Notes under the pieces: generated by a model
The model's input: the letters and a program-made list of their open reading frames with translations, nothing else
Told to the model about the DNA's origin: nothing
Databases searched by the model: none
Part shown: positions 9,588 through 18,639 of the stretch, piece after piece
Layout of the letters: every line of letters begins with the position of its first letter
Position numbering within the stretch: the stretch's first letter is position 1
DNA from: Xanthocytophaga agilis
GTDB taxonomy: Bacteria > Bacteroidota > Bacteroidia > Cytophagales > 172606-1
Assembly: GCF_030068605.1 (NCBI RefSeq)
Contig: NZ_JASJOU010000008.1
Span: forward strand, 1-64,000
DNA length: 64,000 nt
Reading direction: 5' to 3'
Translations under genes and position numbers: made by a program

Positions 9588-9656
9588 GACCTTGATAAAT
9601 TATATTATACCATAAAAACATTTTAAGATCACAACCATCATTTCGCTGGTTGGAAT

Positions 9657-9670
9657 AAGGTGATAACCTT
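9657..9670. repeat. AAGGT-N4-ACCTT inverted repeat, copy 1
   Basis: AAGGTGATAACCTT. A reverse-oriented copy is found at 17375-17387 (AAGGTTATCACCT), so 13 bp match across 7.7 kb. It may be an operator of the XRE regulator or a remnant of a shared border sequence. Confidence 0.35.
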
Positions 9671-9690
9671 AATATTTAACAGACTATCAA

Positions 9691-9748
9691 CAAGTTAATC
9701 TAAAAATCGGGATAAACGACTTGTGAGTTAAAAAAGATTAACTTGATA
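9691..9748. repeat. Inverted repeat downstream of lanB
   Basis: An 11-bp perfect inverted repeat (9691-9701 CAAGTTAATCT with 9735-9745), spacer 33 nt, 240 bp beyond the lanB stop. It may help end the lanB transcript or be a regulatory site; the long loop and absent T-run make a simple terminator unlikely. Confidence 0.3.
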
Positions 9749-9989
9749 AAGTTATTCAAATTCCATCTGAATTTTATAGCTTAGAGCTGAATTTCTCCTG
9801 CTTCTATTATAATAAATCTCAATCTATGCAAAGCATTCCACTGCACTGTTGTTTCGCTAGTTTTAGTATTCTCTACTGAGAAAAAAGTGCTATTTTGTAA
9901 GCTTGCTTATGGTCCATTGTTATAGGAGAAGGTCAAAAATATGCAATATTGCTACTTATCACTCATAAAATCTATCAGTATCATCCTTT

Positions 9990-12900
9990 TCAAGCTGATA
10001 AAATAGTTTCATTGTACTTTTCAGATTTCAGACTTTGTTTAATAAAATCATAGATAACCACCTCATTCAATCTTGGATGGGTAATCAAAATCCTATTGCA
10101 GCACATATGTAAAATGCTCTCAATTATTCTACATTTCCTATCATAGGATAAGGCTTGGATAATAGAATAAAACTCGCTACTTTGAGCATCTCTATCAGTT
10201 ATAATCTGCTTAATCTGACTCATCAAAATGGGAGTTTGTTCTTTTAGAAACTGTTTAATTTGTCTAAAGTTATTGGCGAGAATCTTTTTATGCTCAAGAA
10301 CAGAAGTCAACTGAAATTCATTTTTAAAGTTTGAAGATAAATTTTCTATAAAGTTGCTCTTTTCCTCAGGGGACAGCCCCACTTTTTCCAGTATTCCCTG
10401 ACAGCTAAGAAGAGCTACTATAATCCTATGTCTATGTGAATTTAAAAGTTTGACAGTATTTAGAGTTTCCAGTATGGCAATAGTACAATAGCTATCCATG
10501 TAAAAAAAGTGTTCGACCTGATCATAATCCAGTGTATAGCGATCTATTTCTCTTTTATAACTATCCAATTGGATAGACCAGATACTTCCAGCTTGAATAT
10601 AATTTTTAAGCTTTTTATTGACCAGATCTAGAATCCGGAAGATTTTGCTTTTTACTTTTACTTTTAATCTTAAACGTATATGTGAATCAGGAGCATTGAA
10701 CTTAACAAAAAAGTATCCTTCGACAATTTTCTGACTAATAAGACTTATTAATACTTTTTGTAATGAATGTACAATGATCTCATCCATTAATTGGAAATTG
10801 CAAAAGATATTAACTTGTAACCACTGACTTCCTGGAAAAAAATCAGTTACAATTTGTCTATTTATAGTTATATCAGCAGCATTAGCAGATAGGTTTAATT
10901 CGTTTTTGTTTAATTTAAGTGGTAATACAAATTCATGACTGTACTTTCCGGTTTCATTAGTAATGAAACACTGATTAGCGCTAAACAAACACTCTTCAAT
11001 CTTAAGAGATCTGTTTTTAGATAATTCTTCCCAGAAAAGATCAAAACAAACTTTACTCTCCAGATTAATATATAAATTGAGATCATTGCCACCTTTGATC
11101 AAAAACTGTTGTGGAATCTTCACTTCTGAGAAATAATTTTGGACTTTTGTATAAGATGGTAATTGTTTATTTTCAAAGAGGTGATCAAAATCAGACAACT
11201 CAATTATCCATGACTCTTTAGAGAGGATACACTTTTTATATACTACTCTTGGAAGATGTTTAAAACCTCCCATTAAATTTCCCCAATTCCAATATAACCC
11301 GTATAGACCATCCTGAAAGTGCAAATCTGAAAGGAAATAGTAAAAATTAAGTGCCTGATAGGTATAGTTATGAGCACTAGTCAGACGAGGCTTAACAATT
11401 CTATTTAACGATCTGGATTTTAAGATAACTTTATTATCACTACAATAGACAGTTAGATCATCAATGTTCAACTTAATAGCTGAACTATCTGAATTATTGA
11501 GAAGTGGTATTTCAAATTTTCGAAAATCAGTTTTGGTAACCACATTACTTGCCTTCCCAGAAGGAGCATGAATGATTTCAGCAAAGATAATATCATTTAT
11601 TCCCTCTTCTTCAGCATTAATACATTTTTGCAATTTTTGATCCAGATCTGAGTCCAGATTTGCGAATCTGCTTAATAGATTAATACTTGAAGGGCCTCCT
11701 GTATAGATATAATCAATTAAAAAATTGCCTTTATCAATTGCATCTTCATCTTGTGCAATCAATCGAAAACAACTAAACAAAGAAGAAGGAAGGTCCTTAG
11801 CTGATGTTTCTGCACTCTTAAACTCAGATAGATCTTCTTCGCTTAAAACCAGCATGCTTTTCTCAAAAGCATCTTTAGACTTCAGGTATTTATTAAATAA
11901 AAACAGATCCCAACTATTTAACATAAACTGATCAGCTGAATTATTGCTTAAACCTGCTAATCCTTTTAAAAACTCATTACCACCTGTATCAAGATGACTT
12001 TCCACTGGATACCCAATACCAGTTATTGTATCCAAAACATCTGCTAGATTTACTTCCTTACTACCATACCTTTCTCTGAACTTTTGTATAAAGGTTCGTA
12101 GTCTCGAGTTGGAACTATCTGCTTTTAATTTATTCAGATAATGGATACAATCATAAATCTCTGTCAATACATTCTTGTTAATTTGCTTTTCCTTGAAAGA
12201 TAAATACATATCTGAATGGAGCAAATCCACATTAGAGTAGTACTTATCTAAATTTTTCAGATATTTACCAATCTGAATATAGGAATGGAAACCCTGTCCG
12301 ATTTTGGTTTGGTTCAGTCTTTCAATCTCAGCTATTGCTAAAAGCAAATCCTGATTATCTGCTTGCTGTTTGAGTCTCTTTTGAAAGTCTTTGGTAATAT
12401 TATCAGATAATATATCTGGATAAAAGTCTGGAAGCAAGAGATAATTATCAATTAAATGAAAGATAAACTTGTCAACATCCTGTTCTGATTGAGTGACTCT
12501 ATTAAGTATAAACTTCCGAATTTGAGAAAAATTTTTTTTTCTTTTAGTGTACTTAATTATACTCTCAATCAAACTTGTGTTTTCTACTGTCATTTTAGAA
12601 AATGGATAATTATCTCCTTTTATATAATGAAGACCTCTAAAATTCTTATAGATTGTATTATTGCTAAAAAATTTCCCCTTAAACAGAAATTCTTTATCTG
12701 TGTATTTCCTTTTTAAATATTGAGTTATAAAATCAAAATTTAGGCGAACCTTTTTTTTATGCTTATCGCTACGGTTTAACTCAATTTTAGTTGAATCTGC
12801 AATATTTATAGATGCCAAACCTGCAGAAACTCCATAGGGTGTGCTTCGGTGAGAAATTCTTAGATAATATTTAAGAAGTTTGTTGACAACTTTTTTATCT

Positions 12901-13184
12901 GAAGCAGATAAATCTTGCTTCCGGTGCATGAGCTTTTCATAGGCATGAAATAATTCCTGTGATGAAAGCAAAAGAGCTTCTTTAAATAAGTCATTATTTA
13001 GAAAGTTTAATAACTCCAAATCTGAGTGGATATCTGCTAAACAAGATGTATACTGTTGAGTATTACCATTTCTGGAATAAATAGGCAGCAAAGGTGTCCG
13101 GATTATAATAAAACCAAAATCTTCGATCATACATTTATTGTTAAAAATTAGTGATTCAAATGAATTTAAAAATTCAACATTCAT
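9990..13184 (-). CDS. lanB: Class I lanthipeptide dehydratase (LanB)
   Basis: 1064 residues, the usual length of a full LanB. The N-terminal glutamylation domain (about 1-780) contains the family motif RSTPYG at 113-118. The C-terminal elimination (SpaB_C) domain starts near residue 785 (WLQVNIFCNF...) and ends with a helical region. LanB uses glutamyl-tRNA to glutamylate Ser/Thr of the precursor core, then eliminates glutamate to give dehydroalanine and dehydrobutyrine. The two halves are in one chain here, unlike the split dehydratases of pinensin-type Bacteroidota lanthipeptides. It lies 171 bp behind lanC on the same strand. The gene is strikingly AT-rich. The family assignment is firm; the substrate is inferred to be the precursor at 25939. 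Confidence 0.93.
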   Translation of the reverse strand: MNVEFLNSFESLIFNNKCMIEDFGFIIIRTPLLPIYSRNGNTQQYTSCLADIHSDLELLNFLNNDLFKEALLLSSQELFHAYEKLMHRKQDLSASDKKVVNKLLKYYLRISHRSTPYGVSAGLASINIADSTKIELNRSDKHKKKVRLNFDFITQYLKRKYTDKEFLFKGKFFSNNTIYKNFRGLHYIKGDNYPFSKMTVENTSLIESIIKYTKRKKNFSQIRKFILNRVTQSEQDVDKFIFHLIDNYLLLPDFYPDILSDNITKDFQKRLKQQADNQDLLLAIAEIERLNQTKIGQGFHSYIQIGKYLKNLDKYYSNVDLLHSDMYLSFKEKQINKNVLTEIYDCIHYLNKLKADSSNSRLRTFIQKFRERYGSKEVNLADVLDTITGIGYPVESHLDTGGNEFLKGLAGLSNNSADQFMLNSWDLFLFNKYLKSKDAFEKSMLVLSEEDLSEFKSAETSAKDLPSSLFSCFRLIAQDEDAIDKGNFLIDYIYTGGPSSINLLSRFANLDSDLDQKLQKCINAEEEGINDIIFAEIIHAPSGKASNVVTKTDFRKFEIPLLNNSDSSAIKLNIDDLTVYCSDNKVILKSRSLNRIVKPRLTSAHNYTYQALNFYYFLSDLHFQDGLYGLYWNWGNLMGGFKHLPRVVYKKCILSKESWIIELSDFDHLFENKQLPSYTKVQNYFSEVKIPQQFLIKGGNDLNLYINLESKVCFDLFWEELSKNRSLKIEECLFSANQCFITNETGKYSHEFVLPLKLNKNELNLSANAADITINRQIVTDFFPGSQWLQVNIFCNFQLMDEIIVHSLQKVLISLISQKIVEGYFFVKFNAPDSHIRLRLKVKVKSKIFRILDLVNKKLKNYIQAGSIWSIQLDSYKREIDRYTLDYDQVEHFFYMDSYCTIAILETLNTVKLLNSHRHRIIVALLSCQGILEKVGLSPEEKSNFIENLSSNFKNEFQLTSVLEHKKILANNFRQIKQFLKEQTPILMSQIKQIITDRDAQSSEFYSIIQALSYDRKCRIIESILHMCCNRILITHPRLNEVVIYDFIKQSLKSEKYNETILSA

Positions 13185-13355
13185 TGTATAGGTTAACAGT
13201 AGCTGTGAAACCCTATCTCATATAAATTTTGAAGACTTTTTATTGTATGCATCCTAAAGAAGAATTCTTATATCCAAACTATATATCCATCAGTCCATAA
13301 ACGAAGAAGACATACAATTGACCTATGTATGCATTAGTAGCTACACTCTTTCAGC

Positions 13356-14597
13356 TTACTCTGCAACTACTGTAGATAGGGTATGGAAATTATTTAACAA
13401 CATTAAATTATGCCATTTGGGTGATAGAAAAGATTGATCTTGAAATGCAACCAGACAAGCTCCCGACTTTCCATAAAGAAGGGAAGTATCATCAATAATC
13501 TTTTTTAAATCCAGGTTTTGGAGAGTACCTTCTTGTAATGTTTTAATTGTCTTTAAAGAACTATAAAGTAATCTCAGATAATAGAAATACTTACTGGAGA
13601 AAGTTCTTTCATGAGTAAATTCATAGAAAAGTCTATAAAAAAGACACACACCTGCCAATCCATGACAAATACCAATGTCATAAAATCCCTCTATATACTG
13701 AATCTGGGAGTCAGTGATGTTCCGTTTGCAAGAATGTAAAGCAATCTCTAATGCACTATAATAAATTTCATTATCTTTTAGCACTTGTGCTGCAACAAAA
13801 AGAGAGTAGGCAACTCCTAAATCTCCATAACACCACCCAAGTCTACTGGTTTGCTCGCTTATGTTTGCATTCGAGAAAGATGACAAACCGTTTTGTTGTT
13901 TTTTGGAAAGTAACCAGTTAACAGCCCCTCTAATCATTTGTAAAGAAACCATTTTTCGTGTATTTACCTGTACATCAACATATATATCTCCGGCAAGGTA
14001 AAAAAAACACAAGGTACAAATGATACTGGGTATACCATGAGCTAATCCATAATTTTGAATTTTCTCTCCCTTAAATTTCTTATCGTAGTAGTAGTCATAC
14101 CAAAAATTCCCGTTACTGTCCCTTTCCGCTATCTGTTCAATACCTTCAACAATTGTAGTAACCACTTTCGTGTTATTTAACCGCAGGTACGGATAATCTA
14201 AAAATACCAGAGCTTTCCCTATCACGCCATACAACAAATCATAATCTCTATTCTCAATATCAACAGAGACAGACTTTTCTAATTGTCGAGAAATATAATT
14301 CATCAATTCTTCTTTTGCTGATGTCATTTGCAGCAACTTATGCTGTTTCAAATATTCTACCAGCCATAATATACCAGCAAATCCGCTTGCCAATGAAGAA
14401 TCCTGACGTGAGATAACAGTCGGTATATCATCAAAATAGCTGGTGATTAATAAATCCAGTCGATCTTTGAATTGACTATTCTTCGTTCTATGATATAAAG
14501 AGGCGTTTAGTAAAATGGGCCCACCTAGTCCTATATATAAAGAACAGGAAGAGTATGATGGAGTGGCCTGAGCTGTATCACATATGAGTTGATTCAA
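13356..14597 (-). CDS. lanC: Lanthionine synthetase cyclase (LanC)
   Basis: 413 residues with the LanC alpha-toroid repeats. Zinc ligands are visible: Cys256 in LGWCYGDLG and Cys311-His312 in ICHGLAG. LanC catalyses Michael addition of Cys thiols to dehydro-residues to form (methyl)lanthionine rings. With three Cys in the precursor core, up to three rings are possible. It is the first gene of a lanC-lanB pair and faces the glycosyltransferase gene across a 133-bp region that holds a long palindrome. All key residues are present, so it should be active. Confidence 0.93.
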   Translation of the reverse strand: MNQLICDTAQATPSYSSCSLYIGLGGPILLNASLYHRTKNSQFKDRLDLLITSYFDDIPTVISRQDSSLASGFAGILWLVEYLKQHKLLQMTSAKEELMNYISRQLEKSVSVDIENRDYDLLYGVIGKALVFLDYPYLRLNNTKVVTTIVEGIEQIAERDSNGNFWYDYYYDKKFKGEKIQNYGLAHGIPSIICTLCFFYLAGDIYVDVQVNTRKMVSLQMIRGAVNWLLSKKQQNGLSSFSNANISEQTSRLGWCYGDLGVAYSLFVAAQVLKDNEIYYSALEIALHSCKRNITDSQIQYIEGFYDIGICHGLAGVCLFYRLFYEFTHERTFSSKYFYYLRLLYSSLKTIKTLQEGTLQNLDLKKIIDDTSLLYGKSGACLVAFQDQSFLSPKWHNLMLLNNFHTLSTVVAE

Positions 14598-14652
14598 AAT
14601 ACGCTACAATCTTTATGTTTAACATTAAATATACTGCAATATAAATATTTAA

Positions 14653-14684
14653 TAAAATATAACGAATTAATTCATTATATTTTA
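14653..14684. promoter_or_regulatory. 32-bp palindromic operator between lanC and the glycosyltransferase
   Basis: Almost perfect dyad symmetry: 15 of 16 pairs match, the exception being C14663/A14674. The right arm contains TTCATTATATTT (14671-14682), exactly the 12-mer found in both arms of the inverted repeat before the precursor gene (25847-25858 and 25895-25906, AAATATAATGAA). It lies in the divergent promoter region, so one regulator probably controls both transcripts. Confidence 0.6.
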
Positions 14685-14730
14685 TTTTTTATTCAATATA
14701 TTTACAAAAAACATATAAAGGTATGTCAAT

Positions 14731-15678
14731 ATGCAAATTGCAATTACTACAACAGTAAAATCATGTTCAGCAGAAACGCTGGCCAACTTTGCCAGTTATC
14801 ATTTAAGTATCGGATTTGATTATATTTTCTTTTTTTTTGATGATGAAAATGAAATCCCTCCAGATGTTACGATCAAAGAGGAAAGAATTATTATTATCAA
14901 AAATGATGACCTATTACAGCGCTCATGGCAAAAGACTAAGCTAAGACATATGTTAGAATATACGTCTAGTGATTTAATTGCGCGTCAAGTACTGAATATA
15001 GAGGCAGCTATTAATCTTTCGCTTCAGTTAAATGTCTCCTGGATTTTGCATATTGATGTAGATGAACTATTTTATGCACCTGCCTATAACAATGTTAAAG
15101 ATCATTTTAAGTATATGGAACAACAACATATACAATCTATTAACTATGTGAATTATGAGGCTATCTGTGAAAAAACCTATATTGATAATTATTACAAGGA
15201 AGTTACGCTTTTTAAAAGAAATCCACTCACTTTAACTTTAAAGCAGAAAGATCTGATTCAATGTCACTATCCAGGAGGGATGAAAAATTTCTTCTTGTTT
15301 TATGGTAATGGTAAGCCTGCCGGTAAAGTATCTGCCAGACTTACACCAAACGGGCCTCATTTTTTTAAGAATGCTATTCAATTTTATCCAAATACCGGAC
15401 CAATTATATTGCATTATCCTGTTTGCGGCTTTGAAAATTTTTATAACAAATATCATACACTTGGATTCTTTCCTGATCTATGGCTAGGTGAATACTCTAT
15501 TGAGCAACAGTTGCCCTTCCATATTCGCGCCAGAAATATAATCCATTCTCAAACAAGACAGCAGGCAGAAAAATTTTATAACCATGAGGTAGTTATTAGT
15601 GATCAGAAACTTATTGAACAGTTACTTATAAATGAAATTTTTTGTAGAATTCATAAGCCTTCACAAGCTTTTAAATAA
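14731..15678 (+). CDS. Glycosyltransferase (GT2/GT92-like, Glyco_tranf_2_4 type)
   Basis: 315 residues without membrane segment or signal. An N-terminal GT-A pattern (MQIAITTTVKSC...) is followed by an acidic loop, and HIDVDELF carries the metal-binding Asp109-x-Asp111. The family transfers sugars from nucleotide donors; many are in capsule or surface-glycan loci. Here it is in a lanthipeptide island and is divergent from lanC, so a role in decorating the peptide, for example on the hydroxylated Pro/Thr tail, is inferred. The sugar donor cannot be read from sequence. An out-of-frame ATG lies 8 bp upstream; the start at 14731 is the one giving the GT fold. Confidence 0.8.
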   Translation: MQIAITTTVKSCSAETLANFASYHLSIGFDYIFFFFDDENEIPPDVTIKEERIIIIKNDDLLQRSWQKTKLRHMLEYTSSDLIARQVLNIEAAINLSLQLNVSWILHIDVDELFYAPAYNNVKDHFKYMEQQHIQSINYVNYEAICEKTYIDNYYKEVTLFKRNPLTLTLKQKDLIQCHYPGGMKNFFLFYGNGKPAGKVSARLTPNGPHFFKNAIQFYPNTGPIILHYPVCGFENFYNKYHTLGFFPDLWLGEYSIEQQLPFHIRARNIIHSQTRQQAEKFYNHEVVISDQKLIEQLLINEIFCRIHKPSQAFK

Positions 15679-15761
15679 AGTAAATTTGAACTTCACAACA
15701 AGATATATATTTAATTTATTGAGGAGTAACAAACTTTTGGCTGCTTAAATTAATAACCATC

Positions 15762-15830
15762 AGTAGCAACGGTTTTCTACTGCTTTTTGTAGACGCTTTT
15801 TCAGTTACAAAAAGCAGCTCTATTGCTACT
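15762..15830 (+). terminator. Two-part stem-loop after the glycosyltransferase
   Basis: A 12-bp perfect inner stem (15780-15791 with 15806-15817) is capped by a 14-nt loop and continued outwards by an 8-bp stem (AGTAGCAA, 15762-15769, with 15823-15830) after an internal loop. About 85 nt after the stop. It separates the glycosyltransferase from the peptidase transcript and may be a terminator or a structured RNA end. Confidence 0.55.
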
Positions 15831-15859
15831 TATTATTATATTTAAATTAAGTAGCGTAC

Positions 15860-15890
15860 TTGTTTACTCTTCTGAATGAAACTATATTTG
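15860..15890 (+). promoter_or_regulatory. Consensus promoter for the HExxH peptidase gene
   Basis: TTG (15860-15862), 20-nt spacer, TATATTTG (15883-15890). A transcript would start near 15897, leaving a 5' leader of about 195 nt. The leader opens with a 10-bp stem-loop (15911-15920 with 15947-15956). Confidence 0.55.
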
Positions 15891-16091
15891 TATTCAAGAT
15901 AATGAAATACCTTAACAAAAAATTACACGACAGGTGTTATAAAGTATTTTGTTAAGTGTTATTAGCCAACCTGTAGATTAGCTACCAGAGCTGTAAAAGT
16001 AAATCCAGGTCCCTGCCGGCTGTTAAGCGTAAATATACTCAAGTCCTTATATAGGCTTATTTTTATTATTTTTTATCTAAATATTCCTCAT

Positions 16092-17300
16092 ATGAAAAGT
16101 CCATGTATTGAAAAAAAACATTATTTATTTAATTTCATCTTATTGATATATATGGGTTTATCAGGTATGCAGGTATACAGTCAAAAGAAGGATAAAAACA
16201 CCTCTGTATCTACCAAAGAAAATAATCTACAGAGCTCAAGCTCCAATAAAACCTTATCTCAATTACCTACTGACTTTATCGATGTATCTGCTGTGAAAGC
16301 TTACTTTGTCATTGCAGATCGATTTAGAGCTCATCAGGAACCAACTGTACAAGAATGGACATCTTTGTTTACTTCGCCTATTCACACAATGATGATAACA
16401 GCAGGTGTCTTAGATACAACAAAGTTTAAGCATGACATGCAACTAATCTACACTGAGGGTATGGCCAAAAACAAAACAGAAGCAAAGAATGATGCAAAAA
16501 ATGTACAAACTGATTCTGATTTAGCTCATCATTTGAAGTATCAAAAGCTTGAGAAGCAACTTCTTGCCCATATTTCCTTTTTGGAGGCATCTTCTATACA
16601 ACAAAATATCTTTAGTTACCTACAACCTTTTCTTCCTGCTCGTTTACTGATAAAAGACAAACTACCTAAGCAATATTATGTCTTTTATGGTAATGAAGAT
16701 GCAACTGCAGGCCCAGGAATGGTCATCAACGACTTATTACTTTCTTACAAAATTGATAGATATAAATTGGGTATTTTATCAGCACATGAAACCTTTCATG
16801 CCATTGTTTCAGAAGCCTTTACAAACTTATTAAAGAACGATTTTTCCAATCAGGACCCTAATGCGATTCTATTGTATTTTTTGAGCAATGTATCACAAGA
16901 AGGGGTTGCAGACCTGATAGACAAACCAGCACTAACACAGTCAAATTCTCCTGTATTAAAGGAAATGGAATCCTTGACTGAAAATGAAATTATGCTTAGT
17001 AAAAGCTATATTACTAAGCTTGATAGCTTAATTCAAGCCAAGAGTACCAATATTGATTATAATTTATTATTTCAAAAATTTAGCAAACACGGCGGACACA
17101 TTCCAGGAAGGGTTATGGGGCAAGCTATCAAACAGGCAGGCCTACTTCCTACCTTAATCCATTCAATAGAGGATCCCGTTTTATTCTTTGAACTTTATAA
17201 TCAGGCTGTTCAAAAAAACAAATCCGAATTACCATCTTTATCAGTAACAAGTCTATCATACTTAAGAGAGATTAGAGAGCGTTATCTTAAGCAAATATGA
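16092..17300 (+). CDS. Secreted HExxH zinc metallopeptidase (DUF5700-like)
   Basis: 402 residues with a signal peptide (hydrophobic stretch about 11-28, ending near VYSQ) and a low-complexity Ser/Lys stretch. The motif HETFH at 232-236 is a HExxH zinc site; Glu270 in SQEGVADL is a likely third ligand, the gluzincin arrangement. The fold resembles the DUF5700 'putative zinc-dependent peptidase' family of the Bacteroidota. It lies between the glycosyltransferase and the regulator, but has its own promoter. A role in trimming or destroying exported peptide, or in processing an envelope target, is inference. Confidence 0.65.
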   Translation: MKSPCIEKKHYLFNFILLIYMGLSGMQVYSQKKDKNTSVSTKENNLQSSSSNKTLSQLPTDFIDVSAVKAYFVIADRFRAHQEPTVQEWTSLFTSPIHTMMITAGVLDTTKFKHDMQLIYTEGMAKNKTEAKNDAKNVQTDSDLAHHLKYQKLEKQLLAHISFLEASSIQQNIFSYLQPFLPARLLIKDKLPKQYYVFYGNEDATAGPGMVINDLLLSYKIDRYKLGILSAHETFHAIVSEAFTNLLKNDFSNQDPNAILLYFLSNVSQEGVADLIDKPALTQSNSPVLKEMESLTENEIMLSKSYITKLDSLIQAKSTNIDYNLLFQKFSKHGGHIPGRVMGQAIKQAGLLPTLIHSIEDPVLFFELYNQAVQKNKSELPSLSVTSLSYLREIRERYLKQI

Positions 17301-17374
17301 TCTGTTTTGATAATAATACTGAAATAGGTATCATCATCTTTAAAATGTAGCCTTACTTTGAGATTATCTTGAGA

Positions 17375-17387
17375 AAGGTTATCACCT
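17375..17387. repeat. AAGGT-N4-ACCT inverted repeat, copy 2
   Basis: AAGGTTATCACCT, the reverse-oriented match to 9657-9670. It sits between the converging peptidase and regulator genes. Confidence 0.35.
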
Positions 17388-17415
17388 AACCACAAAAGTT
17401 AATCAGAATGCTCAA

Positions 17416-17952
17416 TCAGGCAGACTGCAGATTATTCAAGTCTATATTGTTACGATTCTTGTTATCGGTAATATTTTTGTAATGTTGAACTATATCTTTC
17501 AGATCCTTATTAGTTGAAGTTAGAACTTCAATTGAGTTCTTATAGGCATCAATGGTTAATCCTTGGTAGTTGATCATGCTTTCCAGAAACTGAATCTTAT
17601 GTTTAAGTGTTTCAACGATTTCTTGTTGTTTTTTCTCCTGGTTAAAATCCTGATCTGTTTTAGGTACAAGATGATTCTGTTCGGAAGCGTTTTTATTCTC
17701 AATTACAAGCATTTTTCCTTTACCTTGTAAGAGCCAAAGCAAATTCAGATCTGGATAAGAATCAGTAATCTGAAGTAGTTTTTCTATACTAAAATTTTTA
17801 CCGTGAACAATATTGGAAATCTGGGCACCTGAAATCCGGGTACTTCTTCCAAACTCGCTCATCTTTATATTCTTAAAAGTTAAATATTCTTTTAAGCGTT
17901 GTCCAACTAATCTCAGTTCCAGTTCCATACTATCTACATTAATGCTGTCCAT
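17416..17952 (-). CDS. XRE-family transcriptional regulator with C-terminal coiled coil
   Basis: 178 residues. A helix-turn-helix at about 17-62 (VGQRLKEYL...ISGAQISNIVHG) is followed by the Bacteroidota signature LNLLWLLQGKGKML (69-82), then a linker and a long coiled coil (about 104-170). Many proteins of this build are phage-type or island repressors. It is the only classical DNA-binding regulator in the island, so it is the best candidate to bind the palindromes at 14653, 18027 and 25845. A 26-bp palindrome lies about 75-100 bp upstream of its start. Confidence 0.85.
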   Translation of the reverse strand: MDSINVDSMELELRLVGQRLKEYLTFKNIKMSEFGRSTRISGAQISNIVHGKNFSIEKLLQITDSYPDLNLLWLLQGKGKMLVIENKNASEQNHLVPKTDQDFNQEKKQQEIVETLKHKIQFLESMINYQGLTIDAYKNSIEVLTSTNKDLKDIVQHYKNITDNKNRNNIDLNNLQSA

Positions 17953-18026
17953 AATTTACCAAAATAATTTAGTGAGGCTTCATATTTATATTATATCTCT
18001 GTATATAGATTGTATTGAAAAACCAT

Positions 18027-18052
18027 TTTAGCTGAATTTAAATTCAACTAAA
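18027..18052. promoter_or_regulatory. 26-bp palindrome upstream of the XRE regulator
   Basis: Dyad TTTAGCTGAATTT followed by its near-complement (12 of 13 pairs; mismatch C18032/A18047). Position fits an autoregulatory operator. Its sequence differs from the operator-like repeats at 14653 and 25845. Confidence 0.45.
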
Positions 18053-18639
18053 GCAAAATTATATTAAAAAATGATTCATTCAAATTTGTCTGTTGTATGT
18101 TTACATTATATTATTTTTTAATGTAGAATACCAAAAGTACTATAGCTGTAAGACTGACAGGAATCTATTGGGTTTATTATGAATTTCTGTTCAAATATAT
18201 TTATAAGATATAGTATCTTCAGGCCAACCTTATATATCAGAATGAATGTGCCTATATGATATTATTTTTATCAAAGATGAGATTCTTTTATCATATATCT
18301 GAAGCTAAAAAAATGATATCAGAACTAGTATAATAGGAGATGTATAGACACAAAGATAGTAGTAATTACAAGCTATATTTTCCAATACCGCCTGTTATTG
18401 CTATCCAGCATTAAAGTAGCTATCTAAACTGAGGAAATACTTATCTTGTTCGTGCAGATAATTCTTATGAGATCTGTTTGTAATTTAATCATGTAATACA
18501 ACATGTTTTCCAGACTTTCTCATAAAGCGTTTAAGATGTGATTGCCTGATTGTAATTATAAGTATCAGAACAATTCAAATTGTGGTAGTAATGTCTTTTT
18601 TATAAATCCCATTGTTACTATCGGGGATTAAAGAAACCA
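18053..18639. other. Gene-free spacer between regulator and HlyD gene
   Basis: About 590 bp of AT-rich DNA with no frame above 20 codons worth calling. A weak hairpin (18605-18610 with 18624-18629) lies just after the HlyD stop. A 7-bp dyad is at 18102-18125. No second precursor peptide with a double-glycine leader was found. Confidence 0.4.

Noticed and set aside
9691-9748. Inverted repeat as a plasmid-type origin or att site
   Set aside because: No replication gene, no iterons and no matching copy elsewhere in the window; kept only as a repeat.
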